Notes: generated by a model not told the origin, from the letters alone. A stretch of DNA of 22,102 nt from Hyphomicrobiales bacterium (GCA_027069645.1 JALXEI010000106.1:1-22102), one strand, 5' to 3'; shown: positions 1-8,059, counted from the first letter of the stretch. Made by a program: numbers and translations.

Positions 1-624
1 CTCACCGGTGGCACCGCCAAACAGCCGGTCATTGCCGCTGCCACCGGTGAGAGTGTCACTCCCGGCATCGCCTTGCAGTGTATCGTCGCCAGAGCCACCG
101 AGCAACGAATCAATCCCGTCGCGACCGTAGAGCAAATCATTGCCTGCATCGCCATAAATCTGATCATTGCCGGTGCCGCCCCATGCCTTGTCGTCACCAT
201 CTCCACCATGAAGGGTGTCGTTTTCGCTGTCGCCGATCAGGCGGTCATTACCGGCACCGCCATTCAGTTCGTCATTGCCGCCGTCACCGTCCAGCACATC
301 GGCGCCATCGCCACCGTTCAGCATGTCATTGCCTTCATGGCCACGCAGCAGATCATCTCCGGCTTCGCCGTCGAGTCTGTCGGTGCCGGTCTGGCCATAG
401 AGACGGTCGTTTCCCGAGCCGCCAAACAGATCATCATTGCCATCGCCGCCATTGAGGGTATCTGCGCCATCACCGCCATAGAGCTTGTCTCTGCCCCCCT
501 GACCGTTGAGATAGTCGTTGCCGGAACCGATCCCGGCAATGTCGCTGCCACCATACAGGGTATCAATGCCATCTGAACCCCAGGCCCGGTCGTCGCCCTC
601 GTCACCATAGATGGTATCGTTGCT
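1..624 (-). CDS. RTX calcium-binding repeat protein, fragment (5' broken, 3' beyond window)
   Basis: The minus strand is open without a stop from about position 633 to the left edge and encodes about 22 tandem RTX nonapeptides of the GGxGNDxLx type (for example GGSGNDRLFG near position 30 and GGDGADTLNGG near 450). In this family such repeats form calcium-binding parallel beta-rolls in proteins exported by type I secretion; that function is family knowledge. The fragment has no usable beginning: in this frame a TGA lies a few codons upstream, inside the neighbouring dehydrogenase sequence, and no start codon lies between that stop and the first repeat. The first in-frame ATG (322-324) is in the middle of the repeats. 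The N-terminal or catalytic domain is therefore absent, and the C-terminal secretion signal, if present, lies outside the window. The intact parent gene could be a hemolysin, protease, lipase or adhesin. Confidence 0.85.
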
Positions 625-1000
625 GCAGCAGGTGACCGACCATCAGAATGCGTCCCGCATCATCGGAAGCGGCGATCATTTTTTCGGCATCCGCGATGGA
701 AAGTGATATGGGTTTTTCGACATAGACATGCTTGCCCGCGGCAAAGCTTTTGAGGGCCAGATCGGCATGAAACTCGGCCGGGGCGGCAATGACCACACCA
801 TCAATATTGTTATCGCGCAATATTTCCTCGACAGTGCGGGCCGGAACGTCATACTGGCCCGCCATTTTGTCGGCGGTCGCCGGATCGGGATCGCAAACAG
901 CAGCAAGCGCGCCAAGGCCATGAAAATCGCGCACCAGATTTTTGCCCCAGTAACCACAGCCAATGACCGCGACTTTCTGATCGCTTTTCTGCGTTGCCAT
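602..1000 (-). CDS. Gfo/Idh/MocA-family sugar oxidoreductase, truncated after N-terminal NAD-binding domain
   Basis: The frame encodes 132 residues. Residues 1-126 are a Gfo/Idh/MocA Rossmann domain with the nucleotide motif GCGYWG (14-19), an aspartate after the second strand (CDPDP) and the EKP signature (95-97) whose lysine is catalytic in the family. It resembles the WlbA/WbpB-like members that oxidise UDP-sugars at C3, which fits the polysaccharide genes nearby; the exact substrate is inference. Family members usually run to 310-350 residues, but here homology stops at GHLLQ, where a YHP-type continuation is expected, and six unrelated codons lead to TGA at 602-604. The C-terminal substrate-binding domain is missing, so the product is probably inactive. 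The ATG at 998-1000 is chosen because AGGAG (1009-1013) lies 8 bases upstream; a longer frame up to 1126 has no family similarity. It lies downstream of the O-antigen ligase on the same strand and could share its transcript. Confidence 0.85.
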   Translation of the reverse strand: MATQKSDQKVAVIGCGYWGKNLVRDFHGLGALAAVCDPDPATADKMAGQYDVPARTVEEILRDNNIDGVVIAAPAEFHADLALKSFAAGKHVYVEKPISLSIADAEKMIAASDDAGRILMVGHLLQQRYHLW

Positions 1001-1162
1001 ATATTGTGCTCCTGTTATCAGGCAATTATTTCTGCTGGTAGCAGATAAAGGATAAGGACTGACAGGTAAACCGGTAATTATGTTCTGTTTTTCAACCTGT
1101 AGATATATTGTGGTGGCCAGCAGCAAACAGGTGCGAGTGCGTGAAGGTCCCCTGTAGTGCTA

Positions 1163-2515
1163 TCAAACCCGGGCCTCGCGGTCAGGCGGCGGTTCCCGGG
1201 ACGGGCTGTCGGTTGCGTATCTGACAGTGAATAAAAAGAGAATGACGGTCCAGCCAAAACTGGCCAGCAGCCAGCTTTGCCAGATGCCGTAGCCAAAGGC
1301 GCCTATGGTGGCAAACCCGGCAAATCCGGCATGGGCGAAGGGACGGACGGGTTGTGGCAACCGTTCAATGGCACGCAGCATATAAAGGCCAATGAACAGT
1401 AAAAAGGTGGCCCCGATACCCCCCAGTTCGTACCAGGTTTGCAAATAGATATTGTGACTGTGCCAGCCGGGATGGTCTTTTAGCGTAACGGGGCGTTTCA
1501 CCCGCAGAGCCGGTACCGGATTTCGCTTGTAGGTGCGGCTGGAACGAACGCCGATGCCCATTAGCGGGTTCTCGAAGACCCGTTCGGCGGTGTAGTGCCA
1601 GATGTGGATGCGGTCGCGGGCGCTGAAGTTCAGCCAGTTAGCATCTTGCACGCCGGTTTTGTATAGTCCCGTGATCAGCGGAATAGTGGCAACGATGGCA
1701 ATGACCCACAGAACCATTGCCGTGATATGCACGGGGCGGGGAAATGCTCTTGAGGCGAAAAATGTTATGCCTCCCGCAATTATCGCAACTTTTGCGGTCT
1801 CGCTCTGGGAAATAAAGACTGTTGGCAATAACAGGACGACCAGAAGCGCAATCAGATAGCGGCGGTCGGGAAATCCTCTCCAGAACCAGGCGGTGAGCAG
1901 CGTGGGCCAGAAAAATAGCGATAGAACCGTGACATTGCGGTTAAGGTACCATTTCGGGACATGATCCGAAGTGATACCGGTCTTGATGATATGGGGAAAG
2001 TGTCCGGCGAGAAAATTGAGGATGCTCAGGCCGCTGGCAAGTTCGAAAAGCGGAAAGACCAGCGCAATCATCGTCCCGATCATCACCCCTCTGGCAAAAC
2101 GCATTGTTTGTGCGCGGTCGGACAGGCCGGCAAGATAAAAACCCAGATTTCCGGCAAGCACAATGCAGAGGATCAGCAGGGCCTTGGCAAGGGCGGTTCG
2201 GCTGTCGCTGGACCACAGGGACGCAAGGGCAATATAGGCTGCAAAGGCCAGCAGGGATAAGGAAAGGGCCCGGTCGGCACCTACAAGCAGATCTCTTGCC
2301 GGTTTCAGGGAAAAACGGGCACCGGAATGCAGAAACACGCCGATCGGTGCGACGATAACAAAGACGATCAGCAATGCCGTGAGCAACAGAGGAACATAAC
2401 CCGCGAGGGTGACCGCGAAAGTGACAATCCACGCCACGGCAAGGATCAGGGCGGGCAGAAGATTTTGTGCCCTGATCTGTTGATCGCCCTGGCTATTTGG
2501 CTGGTTTTCTTCCAT
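1163..2515 (-). CDS. O-antigen ligase / polymerase family membrane protein (Wzy_C domain)
   Basis: This 450-residue integral membrane protein has about ten to twelve hydrophobic segments spread over residues 20-430. The large periplasmic loop (about 285-355) carries the Wzy_C signature: a SARDRIHIW stretch (298-306), ENPLMGIG (315-322) and HSHNIYLQTWYELGG (352-366). In WaaL ligases a histidine in this loop is catalytic; H352 and H354 are candidates here. The family either polymerises O-units or joins polysaccharide to lipid A-core or another acceptor, at the periplasmic face of the inner membrane. Sequence alone does not separate ligase from polymerase. It is transcribed away from the glycosyltransferase at 2583, with only 67 AT-rich bases between the two starts, so overlapping divergent promoters are likely. 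No strong ribosome binding site precedes the ATG at 2515. The next gene on this strand is the truncated sugar oxidoreductase. Confidence 0.88.
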   Translation of the reverse strand: MEENQPNSQGDQQIRAQNLLPALILAVAWIVTFAVTLAGYVPLLLTALLIVFVIVAPIGVFLHSGARFSLKPARDLLVGADRALSLSLLAFAAYIALASLWSSDSRTALAKALLILCIVLAGNLGFYLAGLSDRAQTMRFARGVMIGTMIALVFPLFELASGLSILNFLAGHFPHIIKTGITSDHVPKWYLNRNVTVLSLFFWPTLLTAWFWRGFPDRRYLIALLVVLLLPTVFISQSETAKVAIIAGGITFFASRAFPRPVHITAMVLWVIAIVATIPLITGLYKTGVQDANWLNFSARDRIHIWHYTAERVFENPLMGIGVRSSRTYKRNPVPALRVKRPVTLKDHPGWHSHNIYLQTWYELGGIGATFLLFIGLYMLRAIERLPQPVRPFAHAGFAGFATIGAFGYGIWQSWLLASFGWTVILFLFTVRYATDSPSREPPPDREARV

Positions 2516-2582
2516 TTATTCTTTATATCATTATCACGATGAAAATAATTTACCAGTGTGTTTCGATTATCAACAGACGGCT

Positions 2583-3725
2583 ATGAATAAAAACAGCCCC
2601 CGAAAAATACTTTATGTTTGCACCGAAGACTGGTTCTTCTATTCCCACTTTCGACCGCTGGTCAAGGCGGCAAACAAAATATCCGGCCTCGAAATCCTGC
2701 TGGCAACGACGGCGGGGCAAAAAACGAAACAGCTTGAAGATCTCGGGGTCAGGATATTGCCGGTCAATATTGATCGCGCCTCAACGGGCCTGTTTTCGGC
2801 TCTGCGCCTGTTCCGGCAACTGATGCGCATTGCGAGATCCGAAAAGCCCGATATCGTTCATTTTCTGGCCCTCAAGCCGGTATTGCTTGGTGGTATGTTG
2901 AGATTGTTCGTGCCACCTTTTGCGGCTGTTTACCATGTGACCGGGCTGGGCACGCTTGCCGAGGGTGATGCAATAAAAAAACGGCTGTTGAGGTCGCTGG
3001 TCTTTCGCTTGCCGGGGCTCTACATGCGCAACAGGAACAGCGCCATACTTGTCGAAAATCCCGATGATGCCGGTTATTTGCAGTGCTATGGTCTTGCGAG
3101 GGACGTGCCGCTGACCATTCTGGGCGGGGCCGGAATTGATCCGCAGAACTACCCGGCCCAACCCGATCCCGACAAGCCCGATATCACGATCGCCTTTGTT
3201 GGTCGCATGATCCGGACCAAGGGGGTTGATGTTCTGATTGCGGCAATGGACCATCTGAATGATTGTGATCCGCCCGTAAAGCTGGCGCTCTACGGGCAGA
3301 CCGACCCGGCAAATCCGGGCTGTTATACGCAGGAAAGGCTTGAGGAATGGAACCGGCGGGATGATGTTGCATGGCACGGTTTTTCTGTCGATATTGCCAG
3401 GATATGGAAGCAGGCCGATATTTGTGTTGTGCCGACCGTGAGCAGGGAAGGCATGCCGCGGGCCATGCTGGAGGCCGCCAGTTGCCAGCGCCCGCTGATT
3501 GTTACCGATGTGCCGGGATGTCGGCATTTTGTACGTGACGGGGTTGAAGGGCTGGTGGTCACTCCCGGAAATGCGGCAGCCCTGGCGGCAGCTATTGCCC
3601 GTCTGGCTGGTGACCGGGACCTGCGAAAAAAAATGGGCCGGGCAGCACGACAACGCGTTCGGCAGGCCTATACAGAGGATCATATTGTTGATGATGTCCT
3701 GAAGGTGTACAAAAACCTGTTTTAA
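2583..3725 (+). CDS. Glycosyltransferase family 4 (CapM/PglA-like)
   Basis: The 380-residue product has the two-Rossmann GT-B layout. The N-terminal half contains the acceptor-side motif VTGLGTLAEG (119-128). The C-terminal half contains FVGRMIRTKGVD (205-216), a donor-site strand, and the retaining GT4 E-x7-E motif at E289 and E297 (REGMPRAMLE). Such enzymes transfer a sugar from a nucleotide donor to a lipid-linked acceptor at the cytoplasmic face of the inner membrane. CapM-like and PglA-like members act on undecaprenyl-diphosphate sugars, which suits the neighbouring initiating transferase; donor and linkage are not predictable. The ATG at 2583 is preferred because homology begins at KILYVCTED; the frame extends nine codons further up to a GTG at 2556. 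No TM segments or signal peptide are seen. It stands divergent to the O-antigen ligase gene. Confidence 0.9.
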   Translation: MNKNSPRKILYVCTEDWFFYSHFRPLVKAANKISGLEILLATTAGQKTKQLEDLGVRILPVNIDRASTGLFSALRLFRQLMRIARSEKPDIVHFLALKPVLLGGMLRLFVPPFAAVYHVTGLGTLAEGDAIKKRLLRSLVFRLPGLYMRNRNSAILVENPDDAGYLQCYGLARDVPLTILGGAGIDPQNYPAQPDPDKPDITIAFVGRMIRTKGVDVLIAAMDHLNDCDPPVKLALYGQTDPANPGCYTQERLEEWNRRDDVAWHGFSVDIARIWKQADICVVPTVSREGMPRAMLEAASCQRPLIVTDVPGCRHFVRDGVEGLVVTPGNAAALAAAIARLAGDRDLRKKMGRAARQRVRQAYTEDHIVDDVLKVYKNLF

Positions 3726-3745
3726 AACCGGGGTGTCTGTCTGCA

Positions 3746-3765
3746 AGACCTGTGTGTCTTTTTTG
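3746..3765 (+). terminator. Possible weak terminator after the GT4 gene
   Basis: Twenty bases after the glycosyltransferase stop, AAGAC (3746-3750) pairs with GTCTT (3757-3761) across a 6-base loop, and the run of T continues to 3765. The stem is only 5 bp and AT-rich, so termination would be inefficient. Its position just before a candidate promoter supports the call. Confidence 0.35.
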
Positions 3766-3774
3766 TATTCCGGT

Positions 3775-3802
3775 AGTCACACCCGCTGTTTTTTGCTATA
3801 AT
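3775..3802 (+). promoter_or_regulatory. Candidate sigma-70-type promoter of the nucleotide-sugar dehydratase operon
   Basis: A perfect TATAAT (3797-3802) lies 16 bases after TAGTCA (3775-3780), which matches the TTGACA consensus at four of six positions. Transcription would start near 3809 and leave an untranslated leader of about 100 bases before the dehydratase start at 3912. The leader has two mutually exclusive short pairings, TTCCCT/AGGGAA (3832-3837 with 3852-3857) and ATTCAT/ATGAAT (3841-3846 with 3857-3862). Promoter function is inferred from the match only. Confidence 0.5.
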
Positions 3803-3911
3803 CGCGCAGGCTTTGAGTGATATTCCGACTTTTCCCTGCTATTCATCCGCAAGGGAATGAATAAAAAAACTGATATGTCAGCATCAAAAACAAAATTACA
3901 GTTGAAGAATC

Positions 3912-5960
3912 TTGAATATTTTATCCCTGTTACGAAAAATCCGGCTGGATCTGATTGAATACCCCCGTACCAGCAAGCGGCGGGTCATTATGGCGATTGA
4001 TTTGTGCTGCCTGACACTTGTCATGGCGGCATTGCTGGTGGCGAGGTCTGTGCTGGCTCCCGGTTTTCGCTCTTCCGACTATGATTATGTTACCCTGCTG
4101 CTGCTTTTCGTCCTGCCCGTTCTCGGCGTTGCGGCGTTCTACTATCTGGGACTGTATCGACTGGTGACACGTCACATCGGCCGCAAGGGGCTTTGGCGGA
4201 TTGGCTATTCGCTGGTGGCTTCGGTCATGGTGTGGGCGCTGATTGTGTTTCTTGCCGATATGCGCGGTTCGGTTATCATTTTGCCCCGTACCGTCATTGT
4301 CGGCTATCTGTTTGCCGGGTGGGCGGCGATCTGGCTGAACCGGCAGTTTGCGCGCTGGTGGTTGCGCGAATTGCCTCTGGATCTGCCCGAAAAACGCAAG
4401 GGCTCCCGCTTGAAAAACGTGATCATTTACGGTGCGGGCGAGAGTGGTCTGCAATTGCAGAAACTGTTGGCGGACAGTGGTGTTTACCGGATCGTCGGTT
4501 TTCTTGATGATGACAGTTCCCTGTGGGGGCTGAAACTGGAAGGCTACAAGGTTTTTGAACTGGGCAAACTGCGCAGACTGATCCTCAAAAAGGATGTGCG
4601 CGAGGTCTTCATTGCCATCCGTTCGCTGGACAAGCTGCAAAAACGCAAAATCATCAGCAAGCTTGAGCCCTTTCCCGTCGAAGTCAAAATATTGCCCTCA
4701 CTGGAAGATCTGGCCACCGGGCGGATAGAGGTCAGCGATATCAGGCAGATCGAAATCGACGATTTGCTGGGACGTGATCCGGTGGAGCCTTTTGAAGATC
4801 TGATGAAACGCAATATCGCCGGCAAGGTGGTGATGGTCACCGGCGCAGGGGGGTCAATCGGTTCCGAACTGTCACGACAGATTGTCAATACCGGCCCGCG
4901 GAAGCTGATCCTGCTGGAACTGGGTGAACTGGCGCTTTACAATATCGAAACGGAACTGGCCGGGCTTGTCGAAAGCATCCGGCAGAACAGCGAGGAGGAG
5001 TGGCCGGCGCGTGAGCGGATCGAAGTCGTGCCGGTTCTCGGGTCTGCGGGTGATGAGAAGCTGTTGCGCAATCTGGTGCGGGAGCACGGGATCGAAACCG
5101 TTTATCATACCGCAGCCTACAAGCATATTCCCCTGCTCGAACAAAACCCTGTTCCGGCCATCGAAAACAATGTCTTTGCGACAGTGACCCTTGCAAGGGT
5201 GATGCTGGAGGAGAAGGTTGGTCATATGGTGCTGATTTCTTCTGACAAGGCGGTCCGCCCCTGCAATATAAAAGGGGCCAGCAACAGGTTGCAGGAAATG
5301 GTTTTGCAGGCCATGAACGCCGACAAAAACAACAGCACCGTGTTTTCCATTGTTCGCTTTGGCAATGTGCTCGACAGTTCGGGCTCCGTTGTGCCGAAAT
5401 TTCGCGAGCAGATCAAAAAAGGCGGACCGGTCACGGTTACCCATCACGAGATCATCCGCTATTTCATGTCCATTCGGGAAGCAGCGCAACTGGTCATTCA
5501 GGCAGGCGCAATGGCGCGAGGTGGCGAGATCTATGTGCTTGACATGGGTGATCCGGTAAAAATTGACGATCTTGCCCGGACCATGATCCGTTTGTCGGGA
5601 AAAGAGGTGCGCGACGAGGAAAACCCGGACGGCGATATAGAGGTCAAATATATCGGTTTGCGCGCCGGTGACAAAATGTATGAAGAACTGCTGATCGATG
5701 GAAATGTGATCGGGTCGAGGCATCCCTATATCATGCGCCTGAGCGAGCCGTTGAGCATCGGTATGAAGGAGTTGAATCTGGCACTTGATGCTCTGGCAAC
5801 GGCCCTGAAAGATACCGATATCGACAGGTTGCAGAACGTATTGCGTCAGGTTGTCGAAGGGTATTGCGACAGCAGTGCGTTGCAGGAAAAACACAGGAAG
5901 GAGCGCCGCGACATTTCCGAAAAGGCCGGGAAATCGCAGGGCCGCCCGATGCTCCATTGA
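3912..5960 (+). CDS. WbpM/CapD/FlaA1-type nucleotide-sugar epimerase/4,6-dehydratase with altered active site
   Basis: The 682-residue product has the long membrane-bound layout of WbpM and PglF: four TM segments (about 26-45, 61-80, 98-117, 122-146), a first Rossmann domain with YGAGESG (173-179), and a catalytic SDR domain with TGAGGSIG (310-317). Active relatives convert UDP-GlcNAc to the 4-keto-6-deoxy sugar that feeds QuiNAc, FucNAc or bacillosamine synthesis. Here the catalytic stretch reads SSDKAVRPCNIKGASNR: S444 and D445 are kept, but the usual Met or Tyr is Lys (454) and the usual active-site Lys, four residues later, is Asn (458). The fold is sure; activity is open. The TTG at 3912 is chosen because the membrane-proximal LRKIRLDLIEYPRTSKRR resembles the WbpM N-terminus and an in-frame stop lies just upstream; ATG 3990 is the alternative. 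Initiation looks weak. The transferase gene follows after 99 bases. Confidence 0.9.
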   Translation: MNILSLLRKIRLDLIEYPRTSKRRVIMAIDLCCLTLVMAALLVARSVLAPGFRSSDYDYVTLLLLFVLPVLGVAAFYYLGLYRLVTRHIGRKGLWRIGYSLVASVMVWALIVFLADMRGSVIILPRTVIVGYLFAGWAAIWLNRQFARWWLRELPLDLPEKRKGSRLKNVIIYGAGESGLQLQKLLADSGVYRIVGFLDDDSSLWGLKLEGYKVFELGKLRRLILKKDVREVFIAIRSLDKLQKRKIISKLEPFPVEVKILPSLEDLATGRIEVSDIRQIEIDDLLGRDPVEPFEDLMKRNIAGKVVMVTGAGGSIGSELSRQIVNTGPRKLILLELGELALYNIETELAGLVESIRQNSEEEWPARERIEVVPVLGSAGDEKLLRNLVREHGIETVYHTAAYKHIPLLEQNPVPAIENNVFATVTLARVMLEEKVGHMVLISSDKAVRPCNIKGASNRLQEMVLQAMNADKNNSTVFSIVRFGNVLDSSGSVVPKFREQIKKGGPVTVTHHEIIRYFMSIREAAQLVIQAGAMARGGEIYVLDMGDPVKIDDLARTMIRLSGKEVRDEENPDGDIEVKYIGLRAGDKMYEELLIDGNVIGSRHPYIMRLSEPLSIGMKELNLALDALATALKDTDIDRLQNVLRQVVEGYCDSSALQEKHRKERRDISEKAGKSQGRPMLH

Positions 5961-6059
5961 GATTGGCGGTGATCGCGACGGGACATGTTGCCGGTTGCGA
6001 AGCAGGAATGAATACCAACATGGAAATGAACGTCCGACGCTCGTTTTGACAGGAAAAGC

Positions 6060-7079
6060 ATGACAGATTCAATGTTCGCGCAAGCCGGCCCTGGCCTGCC
6101 TTTTTTTATTCTGCTGTTTATCGGCGCCCTTGTGCTTTCGTTCTTTTCGGTAGCTGTTCTTGTCCGGTATTTCGAACACCTCGATATTGTTGCTGTACCG
6201 GATGACAGAAGCATGCATGTCAGGGAAACGCCGGTCGGGGGAGGGTGGCCGGTTGTTGTTCTGACACTGGTGTCATGGATCGTGTTTTCCAGGCAAGGGG
6301 CAGATGCTGTCAACCGGGCGGTTTTGGCCGGTGCGCTGGTGCTGGCCATCCTCTCCTGGACCGATGACCGACGCACTCTGTTGCCAGTGCTCAGGCTGGG
6401 TGTGCAGGGGGCTGTAATATTTTCTGTTCTTGCCCTTCTGCCCGGTGATGAAACGGTATTTTCATCCGCCTGGCCCTTGTGGACTGACAGGGTGCTGACA
6501 GGTTTGTGCTGGTTGTGGTTTGTCAATCTGTTCAATTTCATGGACGGCATTGATGGTCTTGCGGGCACCGAGATTATTTTTATATGCCTTGGCTTTATAG
6601 CGATTGGTCTGCAAACGGGGCTTGAGACCGGGATCTTGCAGGTTGCGACTGTTCTTGCCGGGGCAAGTGCGGGTTTTTTGTGGTGGAACTGGCACCCGGC
6701 AAAAATATTTCTGGGTGATGTCGGGGCGATAACCATCGGGTTTGTTCTGGGGTGGTTGCTGATCCGTCTTGCTATCGGCGGGCATATGATCGCCGCTCTG
6801 TTGCTGTCGGCCTGTTTTGTTGCCGATGCCTCTTTGACCCTGTTGAAACGGGTTCTGAAGGGTGAGGCCTTCTGGAAACCTCACAAAACCCATTTTTATC
6901 AGCGTGCGGCGATGGCGCTGGGGAGCCATTCAAGAGTTGTTCTGAAAGTTGCTGCGGCAAATACCGGCCTCCTTGCGCTCGCCCTTCTGTCGCCTGCTTA
7001 CCCCCTTGTTGCGCTTTCGGGCGGATTGGTTATTGTGGTCGCCATGCTTGTGGTTCTTCAGCGCGATGCAGTGAAATAA
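6060..7079 (+). CDS. Polyprenyl-phosphate HexNAc-1-phosphate transferase (WecA/WbpL/MraY superfamily)
   Basis: The 339-residue polytopic membrane protein has about ten hydrophobic helices and the cytoplasmic motifs of the PNPT superfamily: the DDR pair (D102, D103), NFMDGIDG (159-166), FLGDVGA (217-223) and HKTHFYQR (275-282). These bind Mg2+ and the nucleotide sugar. Family members move a sugar-1-phosphate from a UDP-sugar to undecaprenyl phosphate and so start glycan assembly at the inner face of the cytoplasmic membrane. The gene sits between a WbpM-type dehydratase and an SDR reductase, the same set as wbpM-wbpL-wbpV in Pseudomonas, which suggests UDP-FucNAc or UDP-QuiNAc as donor (inference from context). 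AGGAAA (6050-6055) gives a good ribosome binding site for ATG 6060. The next gene starts three bases after the stop, so translation is probably coupled. Confidence 0.92.
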   Translation: MTDSMFAQAGPGLPFFILLFIGALVLSFFSVAVLVRYFEHLDIVAVPDDRSMHVRETPVGGGWPVVVLTLVSWIVFSRQGADAVNRAVLAGALVLAILSWTDDRRTLLPVLRLGVQGAVIFSVLALLPGDETVFSSAWPLWTDRVLTGLCWLWFVNLFNFMDGIDGLAGTEIIFICLGFIAIGLQTGLETGILQVATVLAGASAGFLWWNWHPAKIFLGDVGAITIGFVLGWLLIRLAIGGHMIAALLLSACFVADASLTLLKRVLKGEAFWKPHKTHFYQRAAMALGSHSRVVLKVAAANTGLLALALLSPAYPLVALSGGLVIVVAMLVVLQRDAVK

Positions 7080-7082
7080 CCG

Positions 7083-8018
7083 ATGCGAATATTATTGACA
7101 GGCGCGGGGGGCTTTGTTGGACAACAACTGCTCGCATATCTCAAACAGCAGGGACATTTTGTCAGGGCACTGGTGCGCCGCGAATTCAAATCGTCCGATA
7201 TTGCCGACGAAACAGTCATTGGGAACCTGACGATTGACACACCGTTCAGACATTGTCTCGACAATATGGATATCGTTATTCATCTGGCTGACGGGTTCAA
7301 TGCCTTTGAGCATTTGCCACGCGATTTCCGGCACAGGGCGGCAGAACAGCAACTGGCAACCACGGCAAGGCTTGCGGGAATAGCGGCGCAACAGGGTGTG
7401 CGCTTTATTTATCTCAGCACGGTAAAAACAATGTGCGGGACACATGCAGAAGCTGTCCTGGATGAGAAGACACCACCCCGACCGCAAAGCCTGTATGGTC
7501 GTTTGAAACTTGAAGCGGAAAAGGCCATTCTCGAGAACGCCGGTCGATATGGATCAAAAGCGCTGATCCTGCGTTTTCCCATTGTTTTCGGAGCAGGCCC
7601 GCGGGGCAATATGGAAAAGCTTCTGAGGCTTGCCGACACGCCTTTGCCCCTGCCGTTCAGGGGGCTGGAAAGCCGTCGCAGTCTCGTTTCCATGCAAAGT
7701 CTCATTGCGGCTGTGGGGGTTATTGTCAAGAATCCGGATGCCGGTGAGGGCGTTTTTCTGGTGCAGGATGGCAGCCTTTCCGTCGAGGCAATTGTCAGGG
7801 CGCTGCGCCGCGGGCTCGGCCGTCCGGAACGTCAGTTCTTCCTGCCCCCGGCCTTGTGGGGTCTGGCAGGAAAGCTGCCGGTTGTGGCCGCAAAAGCGAA
7901 CAGGTTTGGAAAGTCCCTGATGATTGATGATACAAAATTCAGAACATGCTTTCACTGGCAGCCCGAAAAACCGCTTTTGATCCTGCTGGAGGAATTTGCG
8001 GGAAACAGGCACCGGTAA
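7083..8018 (+). CDS. NAD-dependent epimerase/dehydratase family (extended SDR), probable UDP-4-keto-HexNAc reductase
   Basis: The 311-residue protein is an extended SDR: TGAGGFVG nucleotide-binding motif (6-13), S112 in YLSTVK, and the catalytic YxxxK as Y138GRLK142. The C-terminal part has a region (about 215-235) typical of sugar-nucleotide reductases and epimerases. WbpV/WbpK-like members reduce the 4-keto group of the WbpM product to give UDP-FucNAc or UDP-QuiNAc in the cytosol. That role fits the two upstream genes but is inference; a UDP-glucose/galactose-type 4-epimerase is possible. It starts three bases after the transferase stop. It ends the polysaccharide run: 189 bases with a promoter-like sequence and a hairpin separate it from glcD. 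Confidence 0.87.
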   Translation: MRILLTGAGGFVGQQLLAYLKQQGHFVRALVRREFKSSDIADETVIGNLTIDTPFRHCLDNMDIVIHLADGFNAFEHLPRDFRHRAAEQQLATTARLAGIAAQQGVRFIYLSTVKTMCGTHAEAVLDEKTPPRPQSLYGRLKLEAEKAILENAGRYGSKALILRFPIVFGAGPRGNMEKLLRLADTPLPLPFRGLESRRSLVSMQSLIAAVGVIVKNPDAGEGVFLVQDGSLSVEAIVRALRRGLGRPERQFFLPPALWGLAGKLPVVAAKANRFGKSLMIDDTKFRTCFHWQPEKPLLILLEEFAGNRHR

Positions 8019-8059
8019 TCCGGCGGCTCACCTTCATCTTCCTGTTGCGGGTGAAATGA

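Noticed and set aside
73..576. Long open frames on the plus strand and other minus-strand frames across the RTX array
   Set aside because: They are by-products of the repetitive, GC-periodic RTX coding frame; their products are low-complexity and the RTX frame explains the sequence.
1..620. Tandem repeat that might be taken for a CRISPR array or satellite
   Set aside because: The period is 27 bases of degenerate coding repeat (nonapeptides) without constant repeats and unique spacers.
2781..3746. 321-codon minus-strand open frame opposite the glycosyltransferase
   Set aside because: Fully antisense to a clear GT4 gene; its product has no recognisable motifs.
3857..3958. 33-codon frame overlapping the dehydratase start in another frame
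   Set aside because: The purine tract abuts the ATG too closely for a normal ribosome site; mentioned only as part of the leader.
4872..5957. 361-codon minus-strand open frame opposite the dehydratase
   Set aside because: Antisense to a well-supported SDR gene and His/Gln/Phe-rich in the manner of shadow frames.
6008..6049. 13-codon frame MNTNMEMNVRRSF just before the transferase gene
   Set aside because: The purine tract abuts the ATG and the stop does not overlap the next start, which has its own good ribosome site.
5846..6736. 296-codon minus-strand open frame spanning the dehydratase/transferase boundary
   Set aside because: It overlaps two clear plus-strand genes and has no motif or ribosome site.
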